A DNA stretch of 10,490 nt, from NCBI GenBank assembly GCA_014239355.1, contig JAAZYZ010000023.1, positions 1 to 10,490 on the forward strand. The letters are read 5' to 3'. Positions 1 to 8,237 of this stretch are shown in pieces. Position 1 is the stretch's first letter; each line of letters opens with the position of its first letter. The notes under the pieces were generated by a model. It worked only from the letters and a program-made list of their open reading frames with translations, was not told the DNA's origin and ran no database searches. This DNA comes from Fidelibacterota bacterium (GTDB lineage Bacteria > Marinisomatota > Marinisomatia > SCGC-AAA003-L08 > TMED6). A program made the position numbers and the translations under genes.

Positions 1-849
1 TATCTGCATGAAGTATATATAGGAGATATAAAAGATAAGGATTTAATTAAGAAAATATTTGCAGAAAATAAAATTACAGAAGTATATCATTTAGCAGCAA
101 TACTAAGTACAAAAGCAGAGTCTATCCCCTTCCTTTCCCATCAAATCAATGTAGATGGTTTTTTGAATTTAATGTCATCAATTCAAGAATCAAATCAGCT
201 AATCAAATTTTTCTTTGCAAGCTCAATTGCGGTATATTGTGTAAACGAAAAAAATAATTCAAATATTACTGAGGATCAATTCTGTAACCCTAATAATATG
301 TATGGATGTAATAAATTATATTGTGAAAAATTAGGTACATACTTTAGTCACTATGCTGAATCAATCAATAATTTAGATTTTAGATCAATTCGATTCTCTG
401 GAATTATTAGTGCAACCACACTACCACAGGGGGGAACTAGTGATTATGCCCCAGAAATGATTCATAAAGCAAGTCAAAATCAAAATTATACGTGCTTTGT
501 AAATGCCAATTCTTGCATACCTTTTATGGTGATGCCAGATGCTATTGCTGCAATTATGTCAATAATGGATGTAAATAAAAAATCTTTATCAAAAGATGTA
601 TATCATATTCAAGCATTTACACCTACTGTTAATGATATTTATAAAAAAATAATATCATATTTTCCATCATTTAAATTAGACTATAATATTAATCCTCAAA
701 GACAAAAATTAATTGATAGTTGGCCATCACATTTAAATCAAAAAGCTGCTAATGATGATTGGGGTTGGGCCCCTCAATATAATTTTAATCGTGCTTTTGA
801 TAAATATTTAATACCTAAAATAAAAAATTACTATAAAAGTAAGAGGTAG
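1..849 (+). CDS. tdh: L-threonine 3-dehydrogenase, short-chain dehydrogenase (SDR) type, 5'-truncated by the window edge
   Basis: NAD-dependent oxidation of L-threonine to 2-amino-3-oxobutanoate in the cytoplasm. The frame is open from base 1, so the gene starts outside the window; 282 residues are visible and about 30 are missing, including the GxxGxxG NAD-binding loop. The TTG at 163 is internal, because good family sequence precedes it: HLAAILSTKAE at visible residues 30-40. Other marks are the strand with ASS (73-75), the catalytic YxxxK (Y101, K105), GGTSDYA (144-150) and the C-terminal DSWP and NDWGW segments typical of the UDP-galactose-epimerase-like threonine dehydrogenases, for example those of Bacteroidetes. 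It is therefore not the zinc-dependent E. coli Tdh type. The stop is 3 nt before kbl, whose product uses its product, which strongly supports the substrate. Other sugar epimerases are unlikely given this context and the GGTSDYA motif. Confidence 0.93.
   Translation, partial: YLHEVYIGDIKDKDLIKKIFAENKITEVYHLAAILSTKAESIPFLSHQINVDGFLNLMSSIQESNQLIKFFFASSIAVYCVNEKNNSNITEDQFCNPNNMYGCNKLYCEKLGTYFSHYAESINNLDFRSIRFSGIISATTLPQGGTSDYAPEMIHKASQNQNYTCFVNANSCIPFMVMPDAIAAIMSIMDVNKKSLSKDVYHIQAFTPTVNDIYKKIISYFPSFKLDYNINPQRQKLIDSWPSHLNQKAANDDWGWAPQYNFNRAFDKYLIPKIKNYYKSKR
842..846 (+). promoter_or_regulatory. Shine-Dalgarno site of kbl overlapping the end of tdh
   Basis: AGAGG lies 6 nt before the kbl ATG at 853 and falls within the last codons of the threonine dehydrogenase gene. 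It supports the chosen kbl start and suggests translational coupling of the pair. Confidence 0.6.
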
Positions 850-852
850 CTT

Positions 853-2037
853 ATGTATACAAATAAAGATATTTTAAAATCTGAATTACAACAAATAAAA
901 AAAGATGGTCTTTATAAAAGTGAGAGAAAAATTGAGTCAGAGCAACAATCTATTATTACGGTACAAAATAAAAAAGTGCTTAATTTTTGTGCAAATAATT
1001 ATTTAGGGCTTTCAAATAATAGAGAAATCATTGATGCAGGGAAAAATGCACTCCAAAAATGGGGCTTTGGTTTAAGCTCAGTAAGATTTATTTGTGGGAC
1101 TCAAACAATTCATACAGAATTAGAACAAAAAATTTCAGATTTTTTAAATAAAGAAGATACAATTTTATATACCTCTTGTTTTGATGCCAATGGTGGTTTA
1201 TTTGAAACAATTCTTAATAATAAAGATGCCATTATTTCAGATGCATTAAATCATGCTAGTATTATTGATGGGGTTAGGTTATGTAAGGCAGAAAGATTCC
1301 GATATGTAAATTCAGATATGGTAGAGCTAGAAAAAATATTACAAGACACACAAAATCATAGACTACGATTAATTACAACAGATGGTGTTTTTTCTATGGA
1401 TGGATATATAGCAAAATTGGATAAAATTTGTGACCTTGCTAAAAAATATAAAGCATTAGTACATGTAGATGATTCACATGCAACAGGCTTTGTAGGCGAG
1501 ACAGGGAAAGGCTCAGCAGAATATCACAATGTGTTAGATCAAGTTGATATAATTACTTCGACTCTTGGAAAGGCATTAGGGGGTGCCTCAGGTGGTTTTA
1601 CATCTGCTAAAAAAGAAATTATAGAAATCTTAAGACAAAAATCTAGGCCATATTTATTTAGTAATTCTTTAGCCCCTGTAATTGTTGCTTCATCTATTAA
1701 GGTCTTAGATATATTAAAAAATAGTAACACACTGATTAATAAACTTAATGAAAATACTATTTATTTTCGTGACAAAATAAAAAAAATGGGACTAAATATT
1801 AAAGATGGAATACATCCAATTGTCCCCATTATGATTGGTGATGCAAAAATTGCACAAGAAATGGCAGAAGAATTATTGGAAGAAAATATTTATGTAATTG
1901 GGTTCTCATACCCAGTTGTTCCTAAAAATGAAGCTCGTATTAGAGTGCAAATTAGTGCTGGTCACTCAAAAGAAGATTTAGATTTGGCAATTAATGCGTT
2001 TCATAAAATTGGTAAAAAATTACATTTAATTAATTGA
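853..2037 (+). CDS. kbl: Glycine C-acetyltransferase (2-amino-3-ketobutyrate CoA ligase)
   Basis: PLP-dependent cytoplasmic enzyme of the alpha-oxoamine synthase family. It cleaves 2-amino-3-oxobutanoate with CoA to glycine and acetyl-CoA, the second step of threonine catabolism. The 394 residues compare with 398 in E. coli. Visible motifs are NNYLGL (48-53), SCFDANGG (108-115, characteristic of Kbl), LNHASIIDG with the ring-stacking H134, DDSHATGF (206-213) with the pyridine-binding Asp and His209, the Schiff-base lysine K240 in [12 protein letters not shown], and the carboxylate-binding arginine R364. The relatives BioF, HemA and Spt are less likely because of SCFDANGG and the preceding threonine dehydrogenase. 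Its last 12 nt overlap the end of the opposing minus-strand barrel gene, so no room exists for a separate terminator between them. Confidence 0.97.
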   Translation: MYTNKDILKSELQQIKKDGLYKSERKIESEQQSIITVQNKKVLNFCANNYLGLSNNREIIDAGKNALQKWGFGLSSVRFICGTQTIHTELEQKISDFLNKEDTILYTSCFDANGGLFETILNNKDAIISDALNHASIIDGVRLCKAERFRYVNSDMVELEKILQDTQNHRLRLITTDGVFSMDGYIAKLDKICDLAKKYKALVHVDDSHATGFVGETGKGSAEYHNVLDQVDIITSTLGKALGGASGGFTSAKKEIIEILRQKSRPYLFSNSLAPVIVASSIKVLDILKNSNTLINKLNENTIYFRDKIKKMGLNIKDGIHPIVPIMIGDAKIAQEMAEELLEENIYVIGFSYPVVPKNEARIRVQISAGHSKEDLDLAINAFHKIGKKLHLIN

Positions 2038-2901
2038 CCTACTAATTGTAAATGATGATGAAAGTCCAATCGCTCCCAAATTTTTAAACCCTAAATTCAT
2101 TAAATAATTTTTATATCTAGTAGAGAATCCAAAGCTTATTCCTGTAAAAAAATCGTTATTAAAATCTCCATAATATAAATCCCTTGATAAGGAAGAAGCT
2201 CCAAATAAGATTGATGAATCCTCAAATAAAAATAGCTCTGTTGTTAAATGAATAATATTATAATTATTAAAGTAATCATGCTTAGCACTAATAATGGCAT
2301 TAATATATTTAGGTAAAAACATAATTTTATATCCGGATAATACAGGAAGGCTCTCATCAAAATTTGTATACTTATCAAGAACAAATCCATAATTATCTAT
2401 AAATATCTGTGCTAAAAAACGTTGATTATAATAATATAAACTCAATTTTGTAACAAGAGCATTAGCATTGTAGGTATCTATTTCACTATATATATATTTT
2501 AAATCAAAACTCATATGCCAGTGATTATTAATACTTTTTCCTAATCTATTATGTGCTATATAATCTTTTGATGAAAAAGTATATCCTGATTCAGAATCAT
2601 CAAAATTTCCATAGTTTATAATATATAGACTAGATAATGATTCATAAGATTTTATGTTATAAGAATAATCAAATACACCCACATTAATTGAGTTGGGCAA
2701 GGTGATATAGTGCGATGAAATTTTATGAGAATATTTTGAATCCAATAATATTCTTTTGCTTAAAAGATAATCATTATCATTTGAAATTAAATGAATGGTA
2801 GAGTTAGGCAATAAAAATCCACTGTAACTAGAATTAGTATATGAAAAAGATAAAATTAATATTAATAAAAAAATATACATTATGATTAATTTAAGTCTCA
2901 T
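2026..2901 (-). CDS. Secreted beta-barrel protein, possibly PorV/PorQ-like (type IX secretion-associated family)
   Basis: Hypothetical protein of 291 residues. The N-terminus is basic (R2, K4) followed by a hydrophobic stretch to about residue 20, then polar Ser/Asn/Thr, so it reads as a Sec signal peptide. The remainder is rich in Tyr, Phe, Ser and Asn with alternating polar and hydrophobic residues, as in outer-membrane barrels. Features recalling the PorV/PorQ/UPF0164 group are an N-terminal '[16 protein letters not shown]' type segment (about residues 106-121), a following amphipathic '[11 protein letters not shown]' strand, and a C-terminal '[14 protein letters not shown]' segment. This resemblance is by eye only and may reflect general barrel composition. 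Its start is 2 nt after the priA stop, and no clear Shine-Dalgarno is visible, so translation may be coupled to priA. No secretion gene is next to it. The protein does not end in a C-terminal Phe, unlike many barrels. Confidence 0.55.
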   Translation of the reverse strand: MRLKLIIMYIFLLILILSFSYTNSSYSGFLLPNSTIHLISNDNDYLLSKRILLDSKYSHKISSHYITLPNSINVGVFDYSYNIKSYESLSSLYIINYGNFDDSESGYTFSSKDYIAHNRLGKSINNHWHMSFDLKYIYSEIDTYNANALVTKLSLYYYNQRFLAQIFIDNYGFVLDKYTNFDESLPVLSGYKIMFLPKYINAIISAKHDYFNNYNIIHLTTELFLFEDSSILFGASSLSRDLYYGDFNNDFFTGISFGFSTRYKNYLMNLGFKNLGAIGLSSSFTISRSIN

Positions 2902-2903
2902 TT

Positions 2904-4889
2904 TTATAAAACTGAAATAGAATCAATATCAATTAATAAGCTTACTTTTTTATTGAGTAATTGTTCTTTTCTGTCTTGTATCTTTTTAATTTTAATAAGA
3001 CTACTTTTTAATTTTTCAGGTTTTATTTTAAGTAAAATATGGTATCGTGATTTATTAGCTAGACGCTCAATTGGGCAAGGTAATGGGCCAATAATAGATT
3101 TAGAAAAATGTACTTGAAGCAATTTATATATTTTATTTGCGCTAGCTATACATTGATTAATATCTGGAGATTGAAAAAGAAATCGTACTAATCTTATAAA
3201 AGGGGGGTATTGTAAAGATTTTCTACTTTCTAAATTCAAATTATAAAATTTCTTTGATTGATAATTTGTAGCCATTTGAATAAGGGCATTATCTGGATGA
3301 TAAGTTTGAATAATAGCCTGACCAATTTTTTCCCTCCTGCCAGAACGACCAATTACTTGATATATTAGTTGAAACATTTTTTCGTGAGATCTGTAATCGG
3401 GTATTAGCATACCTAATTCTGCATTCATCACTGCAACTAATGTAATATTACTAAAATCTAGTCCCTTAGCAATCATTTGAGTCCCTAATAAAATATCATA
3501 TTCTTTATTTTTAAATTTATCCAAAATATTTTTTTGTTTTTTCATCGAATTAGCAGAGTCAGAATCCATTCTTAAAATTCCATGATGGGGAAATAATTCA
3601 TTTAAAATTGTTTCTATTTGCTCCGTACCGTATCCTAAAAAAGTAATATCTTTTTTTGTATACTGTTCAAATGAATATTTTTTATTACAATGATGACAAA
3701 TTAAATGATTTAATTTTGCATGAAAAGTTAAAATTACATCACAATTTGTACATTTCAATATTTCATCAAATTCAGTGCAAATTTTAATAGAAGAAAAACC
3801 TCGTCTATTATGTAAAATTAAAACTTGTTCTTTTTTTTCTAATGCTTTATCAATTTTTTTAATTAAATAATCGCTAAATAAATGTTGATTGTTTTGAATA
3901 GAACTATTTTGGTTCATATCAACAATTTTGACTTTTGGTAGTTTAGCATCACCATAACGTTCATTTAATTCATGTATATGATATTTATTAATAATTGTTG
4001 AATTGTAATATGTTTCTAAACTTGGTGTTGCACTACCTAATAAAATTAATGAATTTGAATATTTAGCTCTAATAATGGCTAAATCTCTTGCATGATAACA
4101 TGGTTGACGTTCAGTTTCTTTATATGAAGAATCATGTTCTTCATCTACAATAATTAATCCTAAATTATTTAATGGTGTAAATAAAGCACTACGGGCACCT
4201 ACAATAATGTAGGGGGTACTTTCTTTTAATTTATTTAAAACTTTTCTTTTATACAAATCTGTGGATTGACTATGCCATAATAATACTTTTTCTCCAAAAT
4301 AATTTTGAAATCTAGAAAAAATTTGAGAAGATAAAGCAATTTCAGGTATTAATATTAAAGATGATTTATTTTCTTCAATTTTTTTTTGAGTAAGCTTTAA
4401 ATAAATTTCTGTTTTACCACTACCTGGAACACCATATAAAAATTGAGGTTTAGACTCTTTTGTATACAATTGATTAATTTTATTATAGGCTTGATATTGG
4501 TTAGGAGTTAATTGTAATGAATCTATAGATGTTAATTGATAATCATTATTTTTGATTTTTGTATTTTTGACTGAATTATTTTTAAAAGCCCAAGATAATG
4601 TGGTTTGTGTAATCTTCCCAATAGGAGTCACATAATAATTAGACATCCATAATAATGTATGCCATAAATCATCTGGGATTACATTGCTTTTATCAATACA
4701 TAAAATACTATTTAATGGGCCCTTAAATGCAACATCAAGAGATAATGAAGTAACAAATCCTTTACATAATTTATTTTTAAATTTAACCTCAACTAAATGG
4801 CCAGATTTGAGGCTCCTCACTAATTCATTAGGTACACGATAAGTGAAAGTTTTATTAATAAAAAACGGAAAACAAACTTGAGCATACAT
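2904..4889 (-). CDS. priA: Primosomal protein N' (replication restart helicase PriA)
   Basis: Superfamily 2 3'-5' DNA helicase that recognises stalled forks and reloads the replisome. It has 661 residues, shorter than the 732 of E. coli. The N-terminal DNA-binding domain spans about 1-105. Helicase motifs are Walker A GVPGSGKTE (153-161), DEEH (249-252), GSATPS (285-290), QMIAKGLDF (471-479) and QVIGRSGR (511-518); the C-terminal domain includes YPPF (561-564). The zinc region is degenerate: C380/C383 and C398/C401 are kept, C371 has Phe374 instead of its partner, and the last CxxC before GYGTEQ is gone. ATG at 4887-4889 is 14 nt after the rplI stop and gives the usual family N-terminus (YAQVCFPF...FTYRVP). 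No Shine-Dalgarno is evident. Confidence 0.96.
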   Translation of the reverse strand: MYAQVCFPFFINKTFTYRVPNELVRSLKSGHLVEVKFKNKLCKGFVTSLSLDVAFKGPLNSILCIDKSNVIPDDLWHTLLWMSNYYVTPIGKITQTTLSWAFKNNSVKNTKIKNNDYQLTSIDSLQLTPNQYQAYNKINQLYTKESKPQFLYGVPGSGKTEIYLKLTQKKIEENKSSLILIPEIALSSQIFSRFQNYFGEKVLLWHSQSTDLYKRKVLNKLKESTPYIIVGARSALFTPLNNLGLIIVDEEHDSSYKETERQPCYHARDLAIIRAKYSNSLILLGSATPSLETYYNSTIINKYHIHELNERYGDAKLPKVKIVDMNQNSSIQNNQHLFSDYLIKKIDKALEKKEQVLILHNRRGFSSIKICTEFDEILKCTNCDVILTFHAKLNHLICHHCNKKYSFEQYTKKDITFLGYGTEQIETILNELFPHHGILRMDSDSANSMKKQKNILDKFKNKEYDILLGTQMIAKGLDFSNITLVAVMNAELGMLIPDYRSHEKMFQLIYQVIGRSGRREKIGQAIIQTYHPDNALIQMATNYQSKKFYNLNLESRKSLQYPPFIRLVRFLFQSPDINQCIASANKIYKLLQVHFSKSIIGPLPCPIERLANKSRYHILLKIKPEKLKSSLIKIKKIQDRKEQLLNKKVSLLIDIDSISVL

Positions 4890-4903
4890 ATTTTAATTTA
4901 AGA

Positions 4904-5353
4904 TTATACTGATAACGCTTTTACTTTTACTTTAATCTTTGCTGAAACATCTTTATGTAATAATATGTCTACATAATGACTACCAATACTTTTAATTGGT
5001 TCAGGGATTGCAATATCTTTTTTCTCTATATTAAATCCATTCTCTAATAATTGATCTATAATCATTTGAGGAGTAACAGAACCAAATAATTTATCTTCTT
5101 CCGAAGTTTGTAATTCAAACTTTAAAGATACTTTATTTAATTTGTTACATATTTCTTCTAGTTCAGCTACCCTTTTAATTTCATTTTCTTTAGATATTTC
5201 AATCTGATATTCTGCTTGTGCAATATTCCCTTTAGTTGCATAAATAGCCATATCGTTAGGGATTAAATAATTTCTTGCATAGCCTGATTTAACATTAACT
5301 ATTTCTCCCGGATCACCTAATCCACGTACACCTTGTAATAAAATAATTTTCAT
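4904..5353 (-). CDS. rplI: Large ribosomal subunit protein bL9
   Basis: Component of the 50S subunit, a two-lobed protein bound near the L1 stalk that helps keep reading frame. The 149 residues match E. coli length. The N-terminal domain carries the family signature: MKIILLQGVRGLG, then GEIVNVKSGYARNYLIP (about 16-32) and ATKGN. The middle (about 45-75) is a charged connecting helix, followed by a C-terminal domain containing GSVT and the final KIKVKV segment. An AGGGAG Shine-Dalgarno (5363-5368, 9 nt upstream) confirms the ATG at 5351-5353. The gene follows rpsR by 15 nt in the widespread rpsF-rpsR-rplI order. Confidence 0.98.
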   Translation of the reverse strand: MKIILLQGVRGLGDPGEIVNVKSGYARNYLIPNDMAIYATKGNIAQAEYQIEISKENEIKRVAELEEICNKLNKVSLKFELQTSEEDKLFGSVTPQMIIDQLLENGFNIEKKDIAIPEPIKSIGSHYVDILLHKDVSAKIKVKVKALSV

Positions 5354-5368
5354 TTTACTTTTCTCCCT

Positions 5369-5608
5369 TTATATGTTTCTAGGATCAACATGATAGGGGA
5401 GCAATGCAATATTACGTGCTTTTTTAATTTCTTTTGCAATTAGCCTTTGATACTTCGCAGACACTCCCGTCACATAACCCGGAATTATTTTTCCTTGATC
5501 AGTTAAAAATTTTCTTAAAAATTTATATTCCTTATAATTAATCATTTTAACTAAATCTTTATTTTCTTTAAAAGGACATATTTTTCTTTGATAAGATAAT
5601 CCTGCCAT
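5369..5608 (-). CDS. rpsR: Small ribosomal subunit protein bS18
   Basis: Basic 30S platform protein that binds 16S rRNA as a heterodimer with bS6, encoded just upstream. It is 79 residues long, a usual size. Family sequence is clear: [13 protein letters not shown] (24-36), [14 protein letters not shown] (48-56), and [11 protein letters not shown] (62-72). Zinc-ribbon cysteines are mostly absent: only C11 remains, with Lys where the second Cys of CxxC would be and Ser in the usual TGTC position; zinc-less bS18 forms are known in Bacteroidetes-related groups. More unusual is IIPGYVTG in place of the common ILPRRxTG, so the Arg pair is Gly-Tyr here. The ATG lies 2 nt after the rpsF stop. Confidence 0.97.
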   Translation of the reverse strand: MAGLSYQRKICPFKENKDLVKMINYKEYKFLRKFLTDQGKIIPGYVTGVSAKYQRLIAKEIKKARNIALLPYHVDPRNI

Positions 5609-5610
5609 AA

Positions 5611-6084
5611 TTAATTCTCCTCTTTACTAACATTAGATTCAGAAGGCTCATCCGTATCATTATCTACAACTTCCTTACTATCTTCTGTAGACTTTTCTGT
5701 AGGGACATCACTACTAACAGGTTTCGAATCTTCTGTTTCATTTGTATTTAATAAACCTAATTGACTGTCTAATGAGGGAACATCAGATAATAATTGTTCT
5801 TTATCAATTTTAGTTGTTAAATAAGCTAAAATATTAGTGTTATGATCTAATGTTGTATTCAATTCTTTATTTTTAGATCCATCAGCTTCAAATTGTAATA
5901 AAACATACATACCATATTTTTCTTTATTAATAGAATAAGCTAGTTTTTTCTTACCCCAAGCATCAATGCTGTGGGTTTTTCCCCCCAATTCTTTTAAGGT
6001 TGATTCAATAGATAAAATTAAATCTTTTAATCTACCAGCCTCTAAAGCAGGGTGGACTATATACATAGTTTCATAATATGCCAT
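5611..6084 (-). CDS. rpsF: Small ribosomal subunit protein bS6 with a long acidic C-terminal tail
   Basis: 30S platform protein that pairs with bS18. Residues 1-98 are the normal ferredoxin-like fold: [10 protein letters not shown] at the start, [23 protein letters not shown] (about 43-65) and ILAYLTTKI near 85-93. Residues 99-157 are a low-complexity, probably disordered tail; from residue 115 to the end, 15 of 43 residues are Asp or Glu. bS6 is commonly about 95-135 residues, and acidic tails occur in some groups (E. coli bS6 is poly-glutamylated by RimK; no such modification can be inferred here). AAGGAG at 6094-6099, 9 nt before ATG, supports the start and directly follows the hppA stop. 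No ssb or priB lies between rpsF and rpsR, unlike many other bacteria. Confidence 0.97.
   Translation of the reverse strand: MAYYETMYIVHPALEAGRLKDLILSIESTLKELGGKTHSIDAWGKKKLAYSINKEKYGMYVLLQFEADGSKNKELNTTLDHNTNILAYLTTKIDKEQLLSDVPSLDSQLGLLNTNETEDSKPVSSDVPTEKSTEDSKEVVDNDTDEPSESNVSKEEN
5617..5622 (-). promoter_or_regulatory. Shine-Dalgarno site of rpsR formed by the last codons of rpsF
   Basis: GAGGAG, 8 nt before the rpsR ATG, is also the two consecutive Glu codons ending bS6 (K-E-E-N-stop). It implies that ribosomes finishing rpsF are well placed to start rpsR, fitting the 1:1 need for the bS6-bS18 pair. Confidence 0.7.
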
Positions 6085-6098
6085 AAATAAATTCTCCT

Positions 6099-8237
6099 TT
6101 ATATAATTGATGACGCTATTACTAGCGCAACAACTGACATTAATTTAATTAAAATATTTAGTGAAGGTCCTGAAGTATCTTTAAAAGGATCTCCAACAGT
6201 ATCACCTACCACTGAAGCTTTATGAGCATCCGTTCCTTTACGACCTTCTTCTTCTATAGTTTTTTTAGCATTATCCCAAGCACCTCCAGCATTAGACTGA
6301 AAAATTGCCATTAATACGCCACAAGCTGTAACCCCAGCTAATAATCCTCCTAGCATTTCTTTTCCTCCACCAAAACCAATCAAAATTGGGATAAAGACTG
6401 CCAGCAAGCCAGGCAATACCATTTCTCTAATAGATGCCTGAGTAGAAATTTCAACACATTTATCATATTCTGCTTTTCCATCAGCAGCATCAAAAATCTT
6501 TCTATCTTCATCTGTAGCTGAACTTAAATCTGCATTATATTTTTTCATAATTTCTAAGGCCGCTTTTAATGATGGTATTTCATTAAACTGCCTTCTTACT
6601 TCTTGAATCATACTCATCGCTGCTCTACCAACTGCATTCATAGCAAGAGCTGAAAATACAAAAGGAAGCATAGCTCCGATTAATAGCCCCACCATAACTA
6701 TTGGTTGCATTACATTGATTGCAGTTAATTCAGCTTTATCTGCAAATGCAGCAAATAATGCAAGAGCTGTTAAAGCAGCAGAGGCAATAGCAAAACCTTT
6801 ACCAATCGCAGCAGTTGTATTACCAACAGCATCTAACTCATCTGTTCTATTTCTTACTTCTGATGGTAACTCAGCCATTTCAGCTATACCCCCTGCATTA
6901 TCTGAGATAGGACCATATGCATCAACAGCAAGCTGAATACCAGTGTTTGCTAGCATCCCTACTGCAGCAATTGCAATACCATAGAGCCCAGCATAGTTGT
7001 GAGCAATTAAAATAGCTGCTGAAATTAATAAAATAGGAATTGCTGTAGACATCATACCTATACCAAGACCTGCTATAATATTAGTAGCTGCACCTGTTTC
7101 AGATTGCTTAACAATATCATTAACAGGCTTTGTCCCTGTCCCTGTATAGTATTCTGTAATTTTACCTACTGATAACCCAGCTATTAAACCAGCTATAGTA
7201 GCAAAAAATGCGCCGTGCGAATTGTATGTTATCCCATTCATGGTCCAACTACTTGGTAATAAATTAGTAATGATAAAATAGGAAGCAATTAACATACATA
7301 ATGCAGATAAAAACTCACCTAAATTAAGAGCTTTATGTGGACTTCCTCCATCCTTAACCTTAACAAAAAATGTTCCAAAAATTGAGCATAAAATTCCTGT
7401 AGCAGCTAAGACTAAAGGAAGTATTACAAAACTCATATCACTACCATTAACAGCAAAAATTGCTGAACCTAAAACCATTGTAGCAATTATTGATCCAACA
7501 TATGATTCAAACAAATCAGCACCCATCCCTGCTACATCTCCAACATTATCTCCAACATTATCAGCAATAGTTGCTGGATTTAATGGATGATCTTCTGGAA
7601 TCCCTGCTTCAACTTTTCCTACTAAATCTGCTCCTACATCTGCTGCTTTAGTATAAATACCACCACCTACTCTTGCAAATAAAGCAATAGAAGATGCACC
7701 AAAAGAAAAACCAGTTAATACTTCTAAAGTTTGTGATAATTCCCAATCAAATGTACAAGAATAAAACCAATATAATCCTGTTAGTCCTAGCATACCTAAA
7801 CCAACTACTCCAATCCCCATTACAGAACCACCAGAAAAAGCTATATTTAATGCCTCTCCTAATGAATTTTGTGCAGCATTAGTAGTTCGTACATTCGCTT
7901 TAGTAGCAACTTTCATACCAATAAATCCTGCTAAACCAGAACATATAGCCCCCATTAAAAAAGAAAAACCTAAGAGACTATGACTTGTGCCATCATCCTC
8001 ACCTAAATAACCTAAATATGTCAATAATCCACCAACTATAATTACAAAAAATAATAACATTGTATATTCTGCTTTTAAAAATGACATTGCTCCATCTGAT
8101 ATGTTTTTTGCAATACTTGCCATTTTTTCATTGCCTACTGGCTGATTAGATACCCACTTATCCTTTATAAACACAAAAATCAAAGCCAATAAACCAGATA
8201 ATAATAAAATTTCTGGTTGATTTAAAATATAGTTCAT
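6099..8237 (-). CDS. hppA: K+-dependent membrane-bound ion-translocating pyrophosphatase, probably Na+-pumping
   Basis: Integral membrane pump of about 16 helices that uses pyrophosphate hydrolysis to move Na+ and/or H+ out of the cytoplasm. The 712 residues are within the family range. Catalytic motifs are complete: [11 protein letters not shown] (200-210), [21 protein letters not shown] (split around 226-246), [15 protein letters not shown] (441-455), and [15 protein letters not shown] (678-692). A476 and G479 in [10 protein letters not shown] mark the K+-dependent subfamily; K+-independent enzymes have Lys and Thr there. The gating Glu is E244 in DLFESY, the position seen in Na+-pumping enzymes such as that of Thermotoga maritima, one helical turn before the Glu of plant H+-pumps. 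Dual Na+/H+ transport cannot be excluded. ATG directly abuts the pth stop. Confidence 0.97.
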   Translation of the reverse strand: MNYILNQPEILLLSGLLALIFVFIKDKWVSNQPVGNEKMASIAKNISDGAMSFLKAEYTMLLFFVIIVGGLLTYLGYLGEDDGTSHSLLGFSFLMGAICSGLAGFIGMKVATKANVRTTNAAQNSLGEALNIAFSGGSVMGIGVVGLGMLGLTGLYWFYSCTFDWELSQTLEVLTGFSFGASSIALFARVGGGIYTKAADVGADLVGKVEAGIPEDHPLNPATIADNVGDNVGDVAGMGADLFESYVGSIIATMVLGSAIFAVNGSDMSFVILPLVLAATGILCSIFGTFFVKVKDGGSPHKALNLGEFLSALCMLIASYFIITNLLPSSWTMNGITYNSHGAFFATIAGLIAGLSVGKITEYYTGTGTKPVNDIVKQSETGAATNIIAGLGIGMMSTAIPILLISAAILIAHNYAGLYGIAIAAVGMLANTGIQLAVDAYGPISDNAGGIAEMAELPSEVRNRTDELDAVGNTTAAIGKGFAIASAALTALALFAAFADKAELTAINVMQPIVMVGLLIGAMLPFVFSALAMNAVGRAAMSMIQEVRRQFNEIPSLKAALEIMKKYNADLSSATDEDRKIFDAADGKAEYDKCVEISTQASIREMVLPGLLAVFIPILIGFGGGKEMLGGLLAGVTACGVLMAIFQSNAGGAWDNAKKTIEEEGRKGTDAHKASVVGDTVGDPFKDTSGPSLNILIKLMSVVALVIASSII

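Noticed and set aside
163..849. Threonine dehydrogenase beginning at the TTG at 163
   Set aside because: The same frame is open back to base 1 and encodes conserved family sequence upstream (HLAAILS region), so TTG is an internal Leu codon.
1539..1730. Minus-strand 63-codon frame inside kbl
   Set aside because: It is antisense to the conserved PLP-lysine region of kbl and shows no protein features of its own.
2011..2039. Weak inverted repeat (GGT...AATTA / TAATT...ACC) at the end of kbl as a terminator
   Set aside because: The stem is AT-rich and interrupted, lies within both coding regions, and is not followed by a convincing T-run on the plus strand.
6113..6128. Hairpin with a GUAA (GNRA) tetraloop and 5-6 bp stem about 30 nt before rpsF, considered as a bS6-bS18 autoregulatory site
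   Set aside because: It lies in hppA coding sequence, stems of this size are expected about ten times per strand by chance in 10 kb, and I do not see the CCG-containing bulge of the known bS6-bS18 binding motif.
6715..6936. Plus-strand 73-codon Ala-rich frame inside hppA
   Set aside because: It is the complement of conserved hppA membrane and catalytic segments; the Ala richness mirrors their codons.
7537..7560. Short tandem repeat (tctccaacatta twice)
   Set aside because: It encodes the conserved DNVGDNVGD motif of the pyrophosphatase, so it is a protein constraint and not a DNA repeat element.
7694..7882. Plus-strand 62-codon frame inside hppA
   Set aside because: Shadow of hppA with a low-complexity Leu/Gln/Asn translation and no ribosome-binding site.
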